Source: Paenarthrobacter nitroguajacolicus (lineage in GTDB: Bacteria > Actinomycetota > Actinomycetes > Actinomycetales > Micrococcaceae). Taken from it: 64,000 bases of DNA. The notes below the pieces were generated by a model. The model saw only the letters and a list, made by a program, of their open reading frames with translations, was not told where the DNA came from and searched no databases. A program made the position numbers and the translations under genes. The stretch spans positions 1-64,000 of the forward strand of contig NZ_JAQPPK010000006.1 in the NCBI RefSeq assembly GCF_029952445.1, written 5' to 3'. Shown here piece by piece: positions 56,567-64,000 of the stretch; position 1 is the first letter of the stretch; each line of letters opens with the position of its first letter.

Positions 56567-56699
56567 CTATACCGGTTTCCTCACGACTACTCGCCCCCCA
56601 AACTTACAAAGGCTCCAGCTAAGCATAGAAGCTCGCGTTACCGAACCGAAATGGACCCGCCCCGCGCCGCGAGGTTGCTACTCCGGCGAGACGGACGCA

Positions 56700-56742
56700 A
56701 AAAAGGACCGCCGGGTCCCTGACGCGGGCTCCGGCGGTCCTC
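56700..56742 (-). terminator. Intrinsic terminator of the leuCD operon
   Basis: On the minus strand AGGACCGCCGG pairs perfectly with CCGGCGGTCCT (11 bp) and is followed directly by TTTTTG, so the run is CCTTTTTTG. It ends leuC-leuD before murA. Confidence 0.88.
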
Positions 56743-56773
56743 TATGAGCGCAATTTTCGTTGACCGGTCAGAG

Positions 56774-57382
56774 TCAGCTGGCCTCAACCTTCGCCGGGAT
56801 CGTCTTGGGCTTGAAGGAGGGCCGGGTTGCTTCGTACGCGGTGATGTCTTCCTCGTGCTGGAGGGTCAGGCCGATGTCATCCAGCCCCTCCAGGAGGCGC
56901 CAGCGGGTGTAGTCGTCGATGTCAAAGGTCGCCACCACGTTGCCGCACTCCACCGTCTTGCTGACCAGGTCCACCTTCACCTCGGTGCCGGGAGCGTTCT
57001 CCAGCACCTTCCAGATCAGTTCGATGTCATCCTGGGCCACCTGCGCGGCCAGGAGTCCCTGCTTGCCGGAGTTGCCGCGGAAAATATCGGCAAAACGGGA
57101 AGAGAGGACGGCTTTGAATCCGTAGTCCTTGAGCGCCCAGACCGCGTGCTCACGCGATGATCCGGTACCAAAATCAGGTCCGGCAACCAGCACGGAACCG
57201 GCGTTGAACGGAGCCTGGTTCAAGATGAAGGACTCGTCCTTGCGCCAAGCGGCGAACAGTGCGTCCTCGAAACCGGTGCGGGTGATCCGCTTGAGGTAGA
57301 CGGCGGGGATGATCTGGTCGGTGTCCACATTGCTCTGGCGAAGCGGGACCCCGATGCCGGTGTGGGTTGTGAAAGCTTCCAT
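56774..57382 (-). CDS. leuD: 3-isopropylmalate dehydratase small subunit
   Basis: Small subunit of the [4Fe-4S] isomerase of leucine synthesis, supplying the swivel domain. [20 protein letters not shown] and [17 protein letters not shown] are hallmark motifs. 202 residues. It follows leuC by 9 bp and ends at a strong terminator. Confidence 0.96.
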   Translation of the reverse strand: MEAFTTHTGIGVPLRQSNVDTDQIIPAVYLKRITRTGFEDALFAAWRKDESFILNQAPFNAGSVLVAGPDFGTGSSREHAVWALKDYGFKAVLSSRFADIFRGNSGKQGLLAAQVAQDDIELIWKVLENAPGTEVKVDLVSKTVECGNVVATFDIDDYTRWRLLEGLDDIGLTLQHEEDITAYEATRPSFKPKTIPAKVEAS

Positions 57383-57391
57383 GGGATCCTC

Positions 57392-58843
57392 CTAGACTGC
57401 GATTCCGGTCAAAGTGCCTGTGCTGGCGGACTCGAGGTCCGAGGGCGAGCTCAGCGTGCCGCGGACGGCCGTAGCTGCTGCCACCACGGGAGAGACCAGG
57501 TGTGTGCGGCCACCCTTGCCCTGGCGGCCCTCAAAGTTGCGGTTGGACGTCGAGGCGCAACGCTCCCCCGGTTCCAGCTGGTCCGGGTTCATGCCCAGGC
57601 ACATTGAGCAGCCGGCGAAGCGCCATTCGGCACCGAATTCCTTGAAGACCTTGTCCAGGCCCTCAGCTTCGGCTTCGAGGCGGACGCGGGCGGATCCGGG
57701 AACAACCAGCATCCGGACCTTCGGGTCCTTCTCCCGGCCGCGGATGATGTCCGCTGCCGCGCGCAGGTCCTCGATGCGTGAGTTGGTGCAGGAACCCAGG
57801 AAGACAGTGTCCACGCGGATGTCCTTCATGGGTGTTCCTGCTTCGAGGCCCATGTAGCTCAGGGCGCGTTCTGCGGCGGCCTTGGCGTTCTCGTCGCCGA
57901 AATCTTCCGGGGACGGGACCTTGGCCGAAAGGGAAACGCCCTGGCCCGGGTTGGTTCCCCAGGTCACGAACGGCTCAAGGGTGTCGGCATCCAGGTCCAC
58001 CTCGACGTCGAACGTGGCGTCCTCATCGGTGTGCAGCGTGTTCCAGTACTCGACGGCGGCATCCCAGTCAGCGCCTTCGGGCGCATGCGGCCTGCCTTGC
58101 ATGTAGTCGTAGGTCGTCTGGTCGGGGGCGACCATACCGGCACGTGCGCCGGCTTCGATGGACATGTTGCAAATGGTCATGCGTGCATCCATGGACAGGG
58201 CCCGGATAGCAGAACCTCGGTATTCCAGGACGTAGCCCTGCCCGCCGCCCGTGCCGATCTTCGCGATGACCGCCAGGATGATGTCCTTGGCAGTGACTCC
58301 TGGACGCAGCGTGCCTTCAACGTTGATGGCCATGGTCTTGAACGGCTTCAAGGACAGCGTCTGTGTGGCCATGACGTGCTCGACTTCGGAGGTGCCGATG
58401 CCCATGGCAAGCGCCCCGAACGCGCCGTGGGTGGAAGTGTGGGAGTCGCCGCACACCACGGTCATGCCGGGTTGGGTGAGGCCCAACTGCGGCCCTACGA
58501 CGTGGACGATGCCCTGTTCCTTGTCGCCAAGGGAGTGCAGGCGGACACCGAACTCCCTGCAGTTGGCGCGCAGGGTTTCGATCTGCGTACGGCTGGTGAG
58601 ATCGGCGATCGGCTTGTCGATATCCAGCGTGGGAGTGTTGTGGTCCTCCGTGGCGATGGTCAAGTCCACCCGGCGGAGCTTGCGGCCGGCCAGGCGCAGG
58701 CCCTCGAAGGCCTGCGGCGACGTCACTTCGTGGACGAGGTGCAGGTCGATGAAGAGAAGATCGGGCTGGGCGTTGGCTCCTTCGCCTTCACCCTTGCGCA
58801 CAACGTGCGCGTCCCAGACTTTCTCGGCCAGTGTCTTTCCCAC
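57392..58843 (-). CDS. leuC: 3-isopropylmalate dehydratase large subunit
   Basis: Large, cluster-carrying subunit that isomerises isopropylmalate. The [4Fe-4S] ligands are Cys352 (FLGSCTNSR) and Cys412/Cys415 (GCSMCLGMN). 483 residues. First gene of leuCD; divergent from the IclR-type regulator. A palindrome in the gap (58959-58973) is a likely operator for both. Confidence 0.97.
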   Translation of the reverse strand: MGKTLAEKVWDAHVVRKGEGEGANAQPDLLFIDLHLVHEVTSPQAFEGLRLAGRKLRRVDLTIATEDHNTPTLDIDKPIADLTSRTQIETLRANCREFGVRLHSLGDKEQGIVHVVGPQLGLTQPGMTVVCGDSHTSTHGAFGALAMGIGTSEVEHVMATQTLSLKPFKTMAINVEGTLRPGVTAKDIILAVIAKIGTGGGQGYVLEYRGSAIRALSMDARMTICNMSIEAGARAGMVAPDQTTYDYMQGRPHAPEGADWDAAVEYWNTLHTDEDATFDVEVDLDADTLEPFVTWGTNPGQGVSLSAKVPSPEDFGDENAKAAAERALSYMGLEAGTPMKDIRVDTVFLGSCTNSRIEDLRAAADIIRGREKDPKVRMLVVPGSARVRLEAEAEGLDKVFKEFGAEWRFAGCSMCLGMNPDQLEPGERCASTSNRNFEGRQGKGGRTHLVSPVVAAATAVRGTLSSPSDLESASTGTLTGIAV

Positions 58844-58958
58844 GGCCTTGCTCCCTTCACTGCGGTTGGCTTATTGCTTTTGTTCTGCGTCCACTGACAC
58901 GTGGTCTTGTTCCACTGAAGCAGCACCGCTGCGAAATAGGCCAGCGAAACAACTTGCA

Positions 58959-58973
58959 TCTCAGATATTGAGA
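58959..58973. promoter_or_regulatory. Candidate operator in the leuC/IclR divergent gap
   Basis: TCTCA-GATAT-TGAGA is a perfect 5-bp inverted repeat with a 5-nt AT-rich spacer. It lies 15 bp before the regulator ATG and 116 bp before leuC, a good place for autoregulation and leuCD repression. Confidence 0.6.
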
Positions 58974-58988
58974 CGGCAATATCATTAC

Positions 58989-59708
58989 ATGGACAATTCT
59001 AGTGGAGTCGGTGTCATAGATAAAGCGGCCCAAGTGCTCGACGCCCTTGAGGCAGGGCCAACGACACTTGCCCAACTCGTAGCAGCCACCGGACTGGCAC
59101 GGCCCACGGTTCACCGGCTCGCCCTGGCGCTGGTCCACCACCGGCTTGTCAGCCGGGACATCCAAGGGCGCTTTGTCCTTGGCAGCAGGCTTGTCGAGCT
59201 TGCCTCCGCTGCCGGCGAAGACAGGTTGATTGCCTCCGCCGGTCCGGTCCTCATCCAACTACGCGACGCCACCGGCGAAAGCGCCCAGATTTTCCGCCGC
59301 CAAGGCGACTGGCGCGTATGCGTGGCCTCAGCCGAGCGTCCCATCGGCCTTCGGGACACCATTCCGGTAGGCACCCAATTGTCCATGAAGGCCGGCTCCG
59401 CCGCACAGGTACTGCTGGCATGGGAAGACCACGACCGCCTTCTGGAAGGACTGCAGAACGCCCGGTTCACGCCCACGGTCCTGGCAGGAGTACGACGCCG
59501 GGGCTGGGGTCAGAGCCTCGGCGAACGCGAGCCTGGGGTCGCCTCTGTTTCGGCGCCGGTGCGCGGACCGTCCGGCAGGGTCATCGCCGCGGTATCCATC
59601 TCCGGTCCAATCGAACGCCTGACACGCCAGCCCGGCCGCCTCCACGCCGAAGTCGTTTGCAATGCCGCGCGGGTCCTCACTGAAGCCTTGCGGAAGAACA
59701 ACGACTAG
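58989..59708 (+). CDS. IclR-family regulator, likely repressor of leuCD
   Basis: A 239-residue transcription factor with an N-terminal winged helix-turn-helix (about 10-65, TTLAQLVAATGLARPTVHRL) and a C-terminal IclR effector domain. The gene divergent from leuCD in actinobacteria encodes the LtbR/NdgR type, which controls leucine (and in some species tryptophan) genes. ATG 58989 (MDNSSGVGVIDKA) is chosen; a longer frame to 58251 is antisense to leuC. It is followed 2 bp later by the DUF1697 gene. Confidence 0.88.
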   Translation: MDNSSGVGVIDKAAQVLDALEAGPTTLAQLVAATGLARPTVHRLALALVHHRLVSRDIQGRFVLGSRLVELASAAGEDRLIASAGPVLIQLRDATGESAQIFRRQGDWRVCVASAERPIGLRDTIPVGTQLSMKAGSAAQVLLAWEDHDRLLEGLQNARFTPTVLAGVRRRGWGQSLGEREPGVASVSAPVRGPSGRVIAAVSISGPIERLTRQPGRLHAEVVCNAARVLTEALRKNND

Positions 59709-59710
59709 CC

Positions 59711-60247
59711 ATGGAAAGCTACGCCGTTTTCCTGCGCGGGATCAATGTAGGCGGCATCAATATCAAGATGGCCGATCTCAAGGCAGCACTCCAGGACTAC
59801 CCGTTCTCCAAGGTCAAGACTCTCTTGGCCAGTGGAAACGTTGTGCTCCAAAGCGACCTCAGCCCCAAAGAAGTTAAGGCACAGTTCGAGAAGTGCCTCC
59901 GGGACTCCTTCGGTTACGACGCCTGGGTGGTGGTTTTGACCTCGAAGCGCGTCGCCGAACTTGTGGATGCCTGCCCTTATCCGGCCGATGACAAGTCGAC
60001 GCACAGCTACATAACCCTGGCCTCCGATTCCGCCTTGCTCGATGAGCTCTTCGCTGCGGGCGACGCCCTGGACGGCGTGGAGCAGATACGCCTGGGCCCC
60101 GAAGCCTCCGCCTGGCTGGCCCCTGCCGGCGGGACTTTGGACAGTCCGTTCAGCAAGCTCTCCGCCAAGCCACGCTACAAGGCAAGCACCACCACAAGGA
60201 ACCTCCGCACCCTGATCAAAGTCAGGGATGCTGCCGCCGCCCTCTAA
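59711..60247 (+). CDS. DUF1697 family protein
   Basis: A 178-residue cytoplasmic protein. MESYAVFLRGINVGG, ASGNVVLQS and KPRYKASTTTRNLRTL are typical of DUF1697, whose function is unknown. It starts 2 bp after the IclR stop, so it is probably translated in coupling. The stop codon lies at the start of a tandem repeat, followed by convergent GTPase genes. Confidence 0.85.
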   Translation: MESYAVFLRGINVGGINIKMADLKAALQDYPFSKVKTLLASGNVVLQSDLSPKEVKAQFEKCLRDSFGYDAWVVVLTSKRVAELVDACPYPADDKSTHSYITLASDSALLDELFAAGDALDGVEQIRLGPEASAWLAPAGGTLDSPFSKLSAKPRYKASTTTRNLRTLIKVRDAAAAL

Positions 60248-60279
60248 CCAGGGCAGCTCTGCAACCAGGGCATCCATCT
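60246..60279. repeat. 17-bp tandem repeat x2 at a convergent junction
   Basis: AACCAGGGCA recurs at 60246-60255 and 60263-60272; with the intervening bases it makes two 17-bp units that cover the DUF1697 stop and reach the GTPase stop (60278-60280). Only the first 10 bp of each unit match, so this is the weakest of the four cases. Confidence 0.6.
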
Positions 60280-61897
60280 AGTCTTGGCGGGCAGCTTTCA
60301 GCGCAGCGTTGAAAGCCTTCAGCCGCGTGATTTCCACATCCACGGGTTCCACGATCCGTTGCTCAGCCACCACTGCCACGGCCGCCTTCAGGCGCTTCGC
60401 CGCTCCGGATGCCCTGATCCGGGCCGCCCAACCACCCAGGATGCGCCCGGCGATGGCCAACAGCACTCCCAAGGCCACGCCTCCAGCCACCATCAGCGTG
60501 GGCCACGGCCATCCTTCCGTGCGTGGAACCTCCGGCACTGGCATTTGGAAATAGCCCAAAGCCGCCAGGACCCCGAGCCATCCGAGGCCGCCGACTGCCA
60601 GCAGGAGTGCGAGCCACTGCAAGGTGTTGAACAGCGGCCACCACAGCGGGCGTTTGGAGGTCTTCAGGTCCGCGCCTGCAATTGCCTGGTCCAGCGCGTC
60701 CGGCAATTGGTCACGCCCCTCCCGTGCAGCTGCCCGGATGGTCGCACGCCATGGACCGGGCGCGCCTGCCGATGCCTCATCCGCAAACTCCCTGACGGCG
60801 GCATCAGTGCGCGCACGCTCAGGCGCACCGGCCGGTGGCAAGGATGTTCGGCTCAGTTCAGGCCTGGTGTCGCTGCGGCCGAGGTTCAGTCGCCGGAGGG
60901 GATCAGGACGGAAGCGCAACAACCAGCGCGTTACCGGCCAGCCAGTCCTGCGGGCAGACTCCTTCCGGAAGGACCGCTCGACCGCATCCACCACGACAGG
61001 TACGTTGGCCGCCGTCGCCAATTCCGAGGCAAGGCGGGTCCTCGCGCTTCCCTTGATGCCCCGCGCTTCGCCCTCTCCGGAAGCTTCGGACAGCCCCGCA
61101 GCGGCCTTGGCGACGTCGGCGGCCAAGCGCTGCGTCGTGGCCGCCCGCTGGACAACGACGTTCCTGATGGCCCCACGGACGGCCGCGACGCCGTCGCCCG
61201 TCAACGCGGACGCGCCCACCACGCGAACCATGCCCAGACCGTCCCGGGCCAGGATTCCTTCCAGGGATTCGATGACCGCGGCAGCATCCGGGGCGCTGAG
61301 CCGGTCTACCTGATTCAGGACAACCAAGGTGACGGCACCATGGGAGGCCATGGGCCTCAGGAACTCGTTGTGCACCGCAGCGTCGGCATATTTCTGCGGA
61401 TCCATGACCCACACGAGGACATCGACCATGCCCACCATCCGCTGGACAATATCGCGGTTTTCCAATCGGGTGGAATCGAAATCCGGCAAATCCAGGAGCA
61501 CCAGTCCGGCATCTGCTTCAGCAAAACCAGGAACCGGTGGCAGGACGTGGCGCTCCTTTACCTCCAGCCAGTCGAGCAGGGGGCCACTGCCCTCTTCGCC
61601 CCAAATGCCGGCCAACGGCTCTGACGTAGTGGGCCGGCGCGCGGCGGCAGTAGCCAGTCCGCTCCCGGAAACCGCGTTGAACAACGAGGACTTGCCACTG
61701 CCGGTAGCACCGAAGAAGCCCACCACGGTATGCCCTGCCGATAATGAACGACGGGACGCCGCACGCTCCAGGACGTCATAGACGGACTGCAGTTCCTGAT
61801 CCGGAAGGACACCCTCGGCGAGTTCCCGGGCAGTATTGAGTGCTTCAAGCCTGCGCTGCAATTGGGACGACTCCCGGACAAGTCCGTGGCGGCTCAT
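60278..61897 (-). CDS. Dynamin-like membrane GTPase (downstream of a pair)
   Basis: A 539-residue GTPase: G1 GATGSGKSS (about 64-72), G3 DLPDFDS, G4 VLNQVDRL (NQxD in place of NKxD) and G5-like SALTGDG. Two transmembrane segments lie at about 423-447 and 460-485. Long helical C-terminus. It belongs to the bacterial dynamin/YfjP-type group. It starts within the stop of its partner (ATGA overlap at 61894-61897). The role may be membrane remodelling or cell division; unproven. Confidence 0.82.
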   Translation of the reverse strand: MSRHGLVRESSQLQRRLEALNTARELAEGVLPDQELQSVYDVLERAASRRSLSAGHTVVGFFGATGSGKSSLFNAVSGSGLATAAARRPTTSEPLAGIWGEEGSGPLLDWLEVKERHVLPPVPGFAEADAGLVLLDLPDFDSTRLENRDIVQRMVGMVDVLVWVMDPQKYADAAVHNEFLRPMASHGAVTLVVLNQVDRLSAPDAAAVIESLEGILARDGLGMVRVVGASALTGDGVAAVRGAIRNVVVQRAATTQRLAADVAKAAAGLSEASGEGEARGIKGSARTRLASELATAANVPVVVDAVERSFRKESARRTGWPVTRWLLRFRPDPLRRLNLGRSDTRPELSRTSLPPAGAPERARTDAAVREFADEASAGAPGPWRATIRAAAREGRDQLPDALDQAIAGADLKTSKRPLWWPLFNTLQWLALLLAVGGLGWLGVLAALGYFQMPVPEVPRTEGWPWPTLMVAGGVALGVLLAIAGRILGGWAARIRASGAAKRLKAAVAVVAEQRIVEPVDVEITRLKAFNAALKAARQD

Positions 61898-63687
61898 GCG
61901 GCTCCTGCCAGCCGGCGCAGAGCCTTGGCGTGCAGCAAAAGATCCTTGCCTGAACCTGCAGGGGTGGCCTCAAGCCGGCTTAGGAAGCGTTTTCGTTCCT
62001 CATCCAGAAGTCGCTGGCACTGCGTGTGCAGGTCTTGACGGGCCTGCTGGGCAAGGCGACGGACGGCGTCCTCGCCGAACACCGCTTCCAGCAGCTTCTG
62101 TCCGACCACAGCTGTCCCACCTGCGATGCCGATCTCCAAACCGCTCAGTCCCGCCGTCATGGAAAACACCACCACCATGAGCGCAGCACCCAAACCGTTG
62201 ACCCCGAAGGACAGCCACCGGGCCTGGGTTCGTTTGCCCTGGCCCTGCGTGCGGATCATCTCCATGAGGCCTTCCTGCCAAGTGCGAATGGCCGCGGCTG
62301 CCTTGGCGTCGAACCCCTCACTGGTTCCCGAGAGGTCATCGGGGCCCAGAAGTTGACGGCCTGCCGGGTCCGAGCGCCAGCGCCTGTCCACGTTCTCCGC
62401 GGCGTTGGCGGCTTCATCCAGGATCACGGCCTGCAGCCCTGTCTCGATCGCGGTCTCCACCTTCACCGCCGGAGCTGGTTCACCGCGGAAAAAGGCGCCC
62501 ATCCGGTCCCTCATGCGGCCGATGTTCTGTTCCAGGGTCCGGAAGAACTCTCCCGTTCCCACAAAGTCCTGCCAGCGCGCCAATACTTCACCGCGCAGGA
62601 GCGACCCGTCTTTGGTGGCGTCCAGGATGCGGGCCAGGGCCTGCCCATATTCCTCTGCGCACGAGCTCTCCAGGTCGCGGGCGGCAGCTTCCTGTGCCGC
62701 TGCGGCAGCCGCTACGCCCTCCAAACGGAGGCTGACGGCCCTAATGGCACCGTTGAGGGTCCGACGGGCAACCTCGGCCCGGCCGGACGCATTGGCTGCC
62801 AACGCTCCCAGCCACCGGCGCAGGGGATCTACAGCTTCATCCGGCAGCATTCCCAACCCGTCCAAGGCACTCTCGGGCACGACAAAGAGATTCGCTTCCC
62901 CGAGTCCCTGGCGGTCAAGCATCGCCTCCAGATCGGCCCTGACTTCCTCCTCGGCCGCCGGCGGCACCCGGTCCAGGACCACGGCTACGGTGATGTCCCG
63001 CGAAGCCGCGTCCAGAAGCAGCCGCCAAGGTACGGCGTCGGCGTAGCGGTTTGCTGTAGTGACAAAGATCCAAAGATCGGCAGCGGCCAGCAATTGGGCG
63101 GCAAGCCTGCGGTTTTCGTCGGATATGGAGTCCACATCGGGGGCGTCCAGAAGTGCAATGCCCTGGGGAACTGTGTCATGCCCCGCCAGCACCAGCGAGG
63201 TGACTACCTGCGCGTCGGGCGCCACGCCGGCCTGGTTGGCCGGCACCGGAACCGCCGACACCGTTCCGCGGATCCGCTGCAGGCCCGGGAGGATCCGTTG
63301 CCCTTCAAACCATTCAGCGTCCTTGGGGTGGTGCAGGAGGATCGGCTGGCGGGTCGTAGGCCTGATGGCCCCCGCACGGGTCACAGGGAAGCCAACCAGG
63401 GCATTGACCAGCGTGGACTTGCCCGCTCCCGTTGAACCGCCGACGACGGCCAGCAGCGGGGCGTCCAGGCTTCGGTAGCGGGGAATGATGTAGTCATCGA
63501 GCTGCGCCAAGCACTCCCGGATCCATTGCCGGCCTTCCTGCGCTTCGGGAACGGCCAGGGGAAGAGTCGTGGCCGCAAGTCCGGCACGCGCAGCTTCGAG
63601 GGTATCGACGGCGGCCGCCGCCCCTTGGGGCAAGCGAGGCACTGCCGGGCTGGCCCGGGATGCTGACGGGTCTACGTGTTCGGTCAC
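61894..63687 (-). CDS. Dynamin-like membrane GTPase (upstream of a pair)
   Basis: A 597-residue protein: G1 VGGSTGAGKST (about 83-93), G3 LLDAPDVDS, and a degenerate G4 (VVLDRVP, no Lys/Asn). Hydrophobic segments occur near residues 510-545. Heptad-like helices precede and follow. It is paralogous to the next gene and overlaps it by 4 bp, like known two-component bacterial dynamins (for example DynA/DynB, IniA/IniC). It may have reduced nucleotide specificity. Confidence 0.8.
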   Translation of the reverse strand: MTEHVDPSASRASPAVPRLPQGAAAAVDTLEAARAGLAATTLPLAVPEAQEGRQWIRECLAQLDDYIIPRYRSLDAPLLAVVGGSTGAGKSTLVNALVGFPVTRAGAIRPTTRQPILLHHPKDAEWFEGQRILPGLQRIRGTVSAVPVPANQAGVAPDAQVVTSLVLAGHDTVPQGIALLDAPDVDSISDENRRLAAQLLAAADLWIFVTTANRYADAVPWRLLLDAASRDITVAVVLDRVPPAAEEEVRADLEAMLDRQGLGEANLFVVPESALDGLGMLPDEAVDPLRRWLGALAANASGRAEVARRTLNGAIRAVSLRLEGVAAAAAAQEAAARDLESSCAEEYGQALARILDATKDGSLLRGEVLARWQDFVGTGEFFRTLEQNIGRMRDRMGAFFRGEPAPAVKVETAIETGLQAVILDEAANAAENVDRRWRSDPAGRQLLGPDDLSGTSEGFDAKAAAAIRTWQEGLMEMIRTQGQGKRTQARWLSFGVNGLGAALMVVVFSMTAGLSGLEIGIAGGTAVVGQKLLEAVFGEDAVRRLAQQARQDLHTQCQRLLDEERKRFLSRLEATPAGSGKDLLLHAKALRRLAGAA

Positions 63688-63749
63688 AGCATCATCATGC
63701 CAGTCCGTTTCCGGTCAGGGACGCTGGGCAGGCGGATTGGGAAAAAAGA

Positions 63750-63779
63750 AATCCCCCGGAACATATGTTCCGGGGGATT
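63750..63779 (-). terminator. Terminator downstream of tRNA-Glu
   Basis: A perfect 30-bp palindrome (arms AATCCCCCGGAACAT and ATGTTCCGGGGGATT) followed on the minus strand by TTCTTTTTTCCC. It ends the tRNA transcript 7 bp beyond the gene. Confidence 0.9.
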
Positions 63780-63785
63780 CATTTG

Positions 63786-63858
63786 TGACCCCAGCGGGAT
63801 TCGAACCCGCGTTACCGCCGTGAGAGGGCGGCGTACTAGGCCGCTATACGATGGGGCC
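63786..63858 (-). tRNA. tRNA-Glu (anticodon CTC)
   Basis: A 73-nt tRNA on the minus strand. The acceptor stem GGCCCCA pairs with TGGGGTC (one G-U), the anticodon arm is CCGCC-CTCTCAC-GGCGG with anticodon CTC reading GAG, and the TPsiC arm is GCGGG-TTCGAAT-CCCGC. The CCA end is not encoded. Confidence 0.95.
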
Positions 63859-63986
63859 TTGCACTTTTTTGTCACCGTTTCCGGCGATCAAGCTGAATGA
63901 GTATTTCATACTTTCAGCTTCGCTCCAAATCGCTTTCACGACTTGAGGTTTCCGAATTTCCTGCGGATTTACGCGGAATTTCAGAG

Positions 63987-64000
63987 CTGGGATACCAGGA
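63987..64000 (-). tRNA. 3' end of a further tRNA, possibly tRNA-Gln
   Basis: The last bases read on the minus strand TCCTGG-TATCCCA-G, like the 3' half of a TPsiC arm followed by an acceptor strand and a discriminator. A 5' acceptor TGGGATA would suit tRNA-Gln, which often sits next to tRNA-Glu in actinobacteria. It is cut by the window edge. Confidence 0.4.

Noticed and set aside
58251..58988. N-terminal extension of the IclR gene
   Set aside because: It is antisense to leuC and crosses the candidate operator; ATG 58989 gives a normal-length IclR protein.

Overview
The window is a high-GC chromosomal segment of an actinobacterium, most likely Arthrobacter or Paenarthrobacter (Micrococcales). 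I infer this from the gene order aceE-fasR-fabD-fabH-acpP-fabF, the block rpsP-khpA-rimM-trmD-rplS-lepB-lepB-rnhB-DUF2469-yraN-comM-dprA-xerC, the actinobacteria-restricted families DUF3145, DUF2469 and DUF3515, and frequent GTG/TTG starts. It is almost all core genome. I see no insertion sequence, prophage, CRISPR array, integron or rRNA.

Layout. 1-5.5 kb (+): the 3' end of aceE, a PucR-type regulator (FasR-like), then the type II fatty-acid synthase genes. Matching 17-bp inverted repeats lie before the regulator and before fabD. 5.6-16.1 kb (-): DUF3145, xerC, dprA, comM, yraN, DUF2469, rnhB, two signal peptidases, rplS, trmD, rimM, khpA, rpsP. 16.3-21.7 kb: an unknown protein, a VOC protein, an amidohydrolase, thiC (+) behind a TPP riboswitch, and an odd alpha/beta hydrolase. 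21.7-32.9 kb: ffh, a G6PDH-type dehydrogenase (+), glnB-amtB with a GlnR-like box upstream, an MFS carrier (+), ftsY and smc.

32.9-41.3 kb interrupts the commonly conserved rnc-mutM-smc-ftsY cluster. It holds a 1634-residue secreted protein (an N,N-dimethylformamidase-like domain, four DUF4082 modules, Ig-like domains and a Pro/Thr tail) and, facing it, three tightly coupled envelope genes. This is the least described part of the window. 41.5-51.6 kb: mutM, rnc, rpmF, yceD (apparent ATT start), coaD, a PLP aminotransferase with a spermidine-synthase-like gene (+), rsmD, recG, a short DAK2 protein and thiL. 51.7-64 kb: a DUF3515 lipoprotein (+), ddl, gpsA, plsC, murA, leuD, leuC, the divergent IclR regulator with DUF1697 (+), two overlapping dynamin-like GTPase genes, tRNA-Glu and the edge of another tRNA.

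How the genes work together: fatty acid and phospholipid synthesis (fab genes, gpsA, plsC), peptidoglycan precursors (ddl, murA), SRP targeting and export (ffh, ftsY, two lepB), ribosome and tRNA maturation (rpsP, rimM, trmD, rplS, rsmD, rpmF, rnc, khpA), nitrogen sensing (glnB, amtB), thiamine (thiC, thiL), leucine (leuC, leuD, IclR) and DNA maintenance (xerC, dprA, recG, mutM, rnhB, smc). Regulatory elements visible in the DNA include a terminator-like hairpin inside the start of a lepB gene. There is also a repeated architectural oddity: all four convergent junctions that lack both a terminator and a gene overlap are filled by a short tandem repeat spanning a stop codon.
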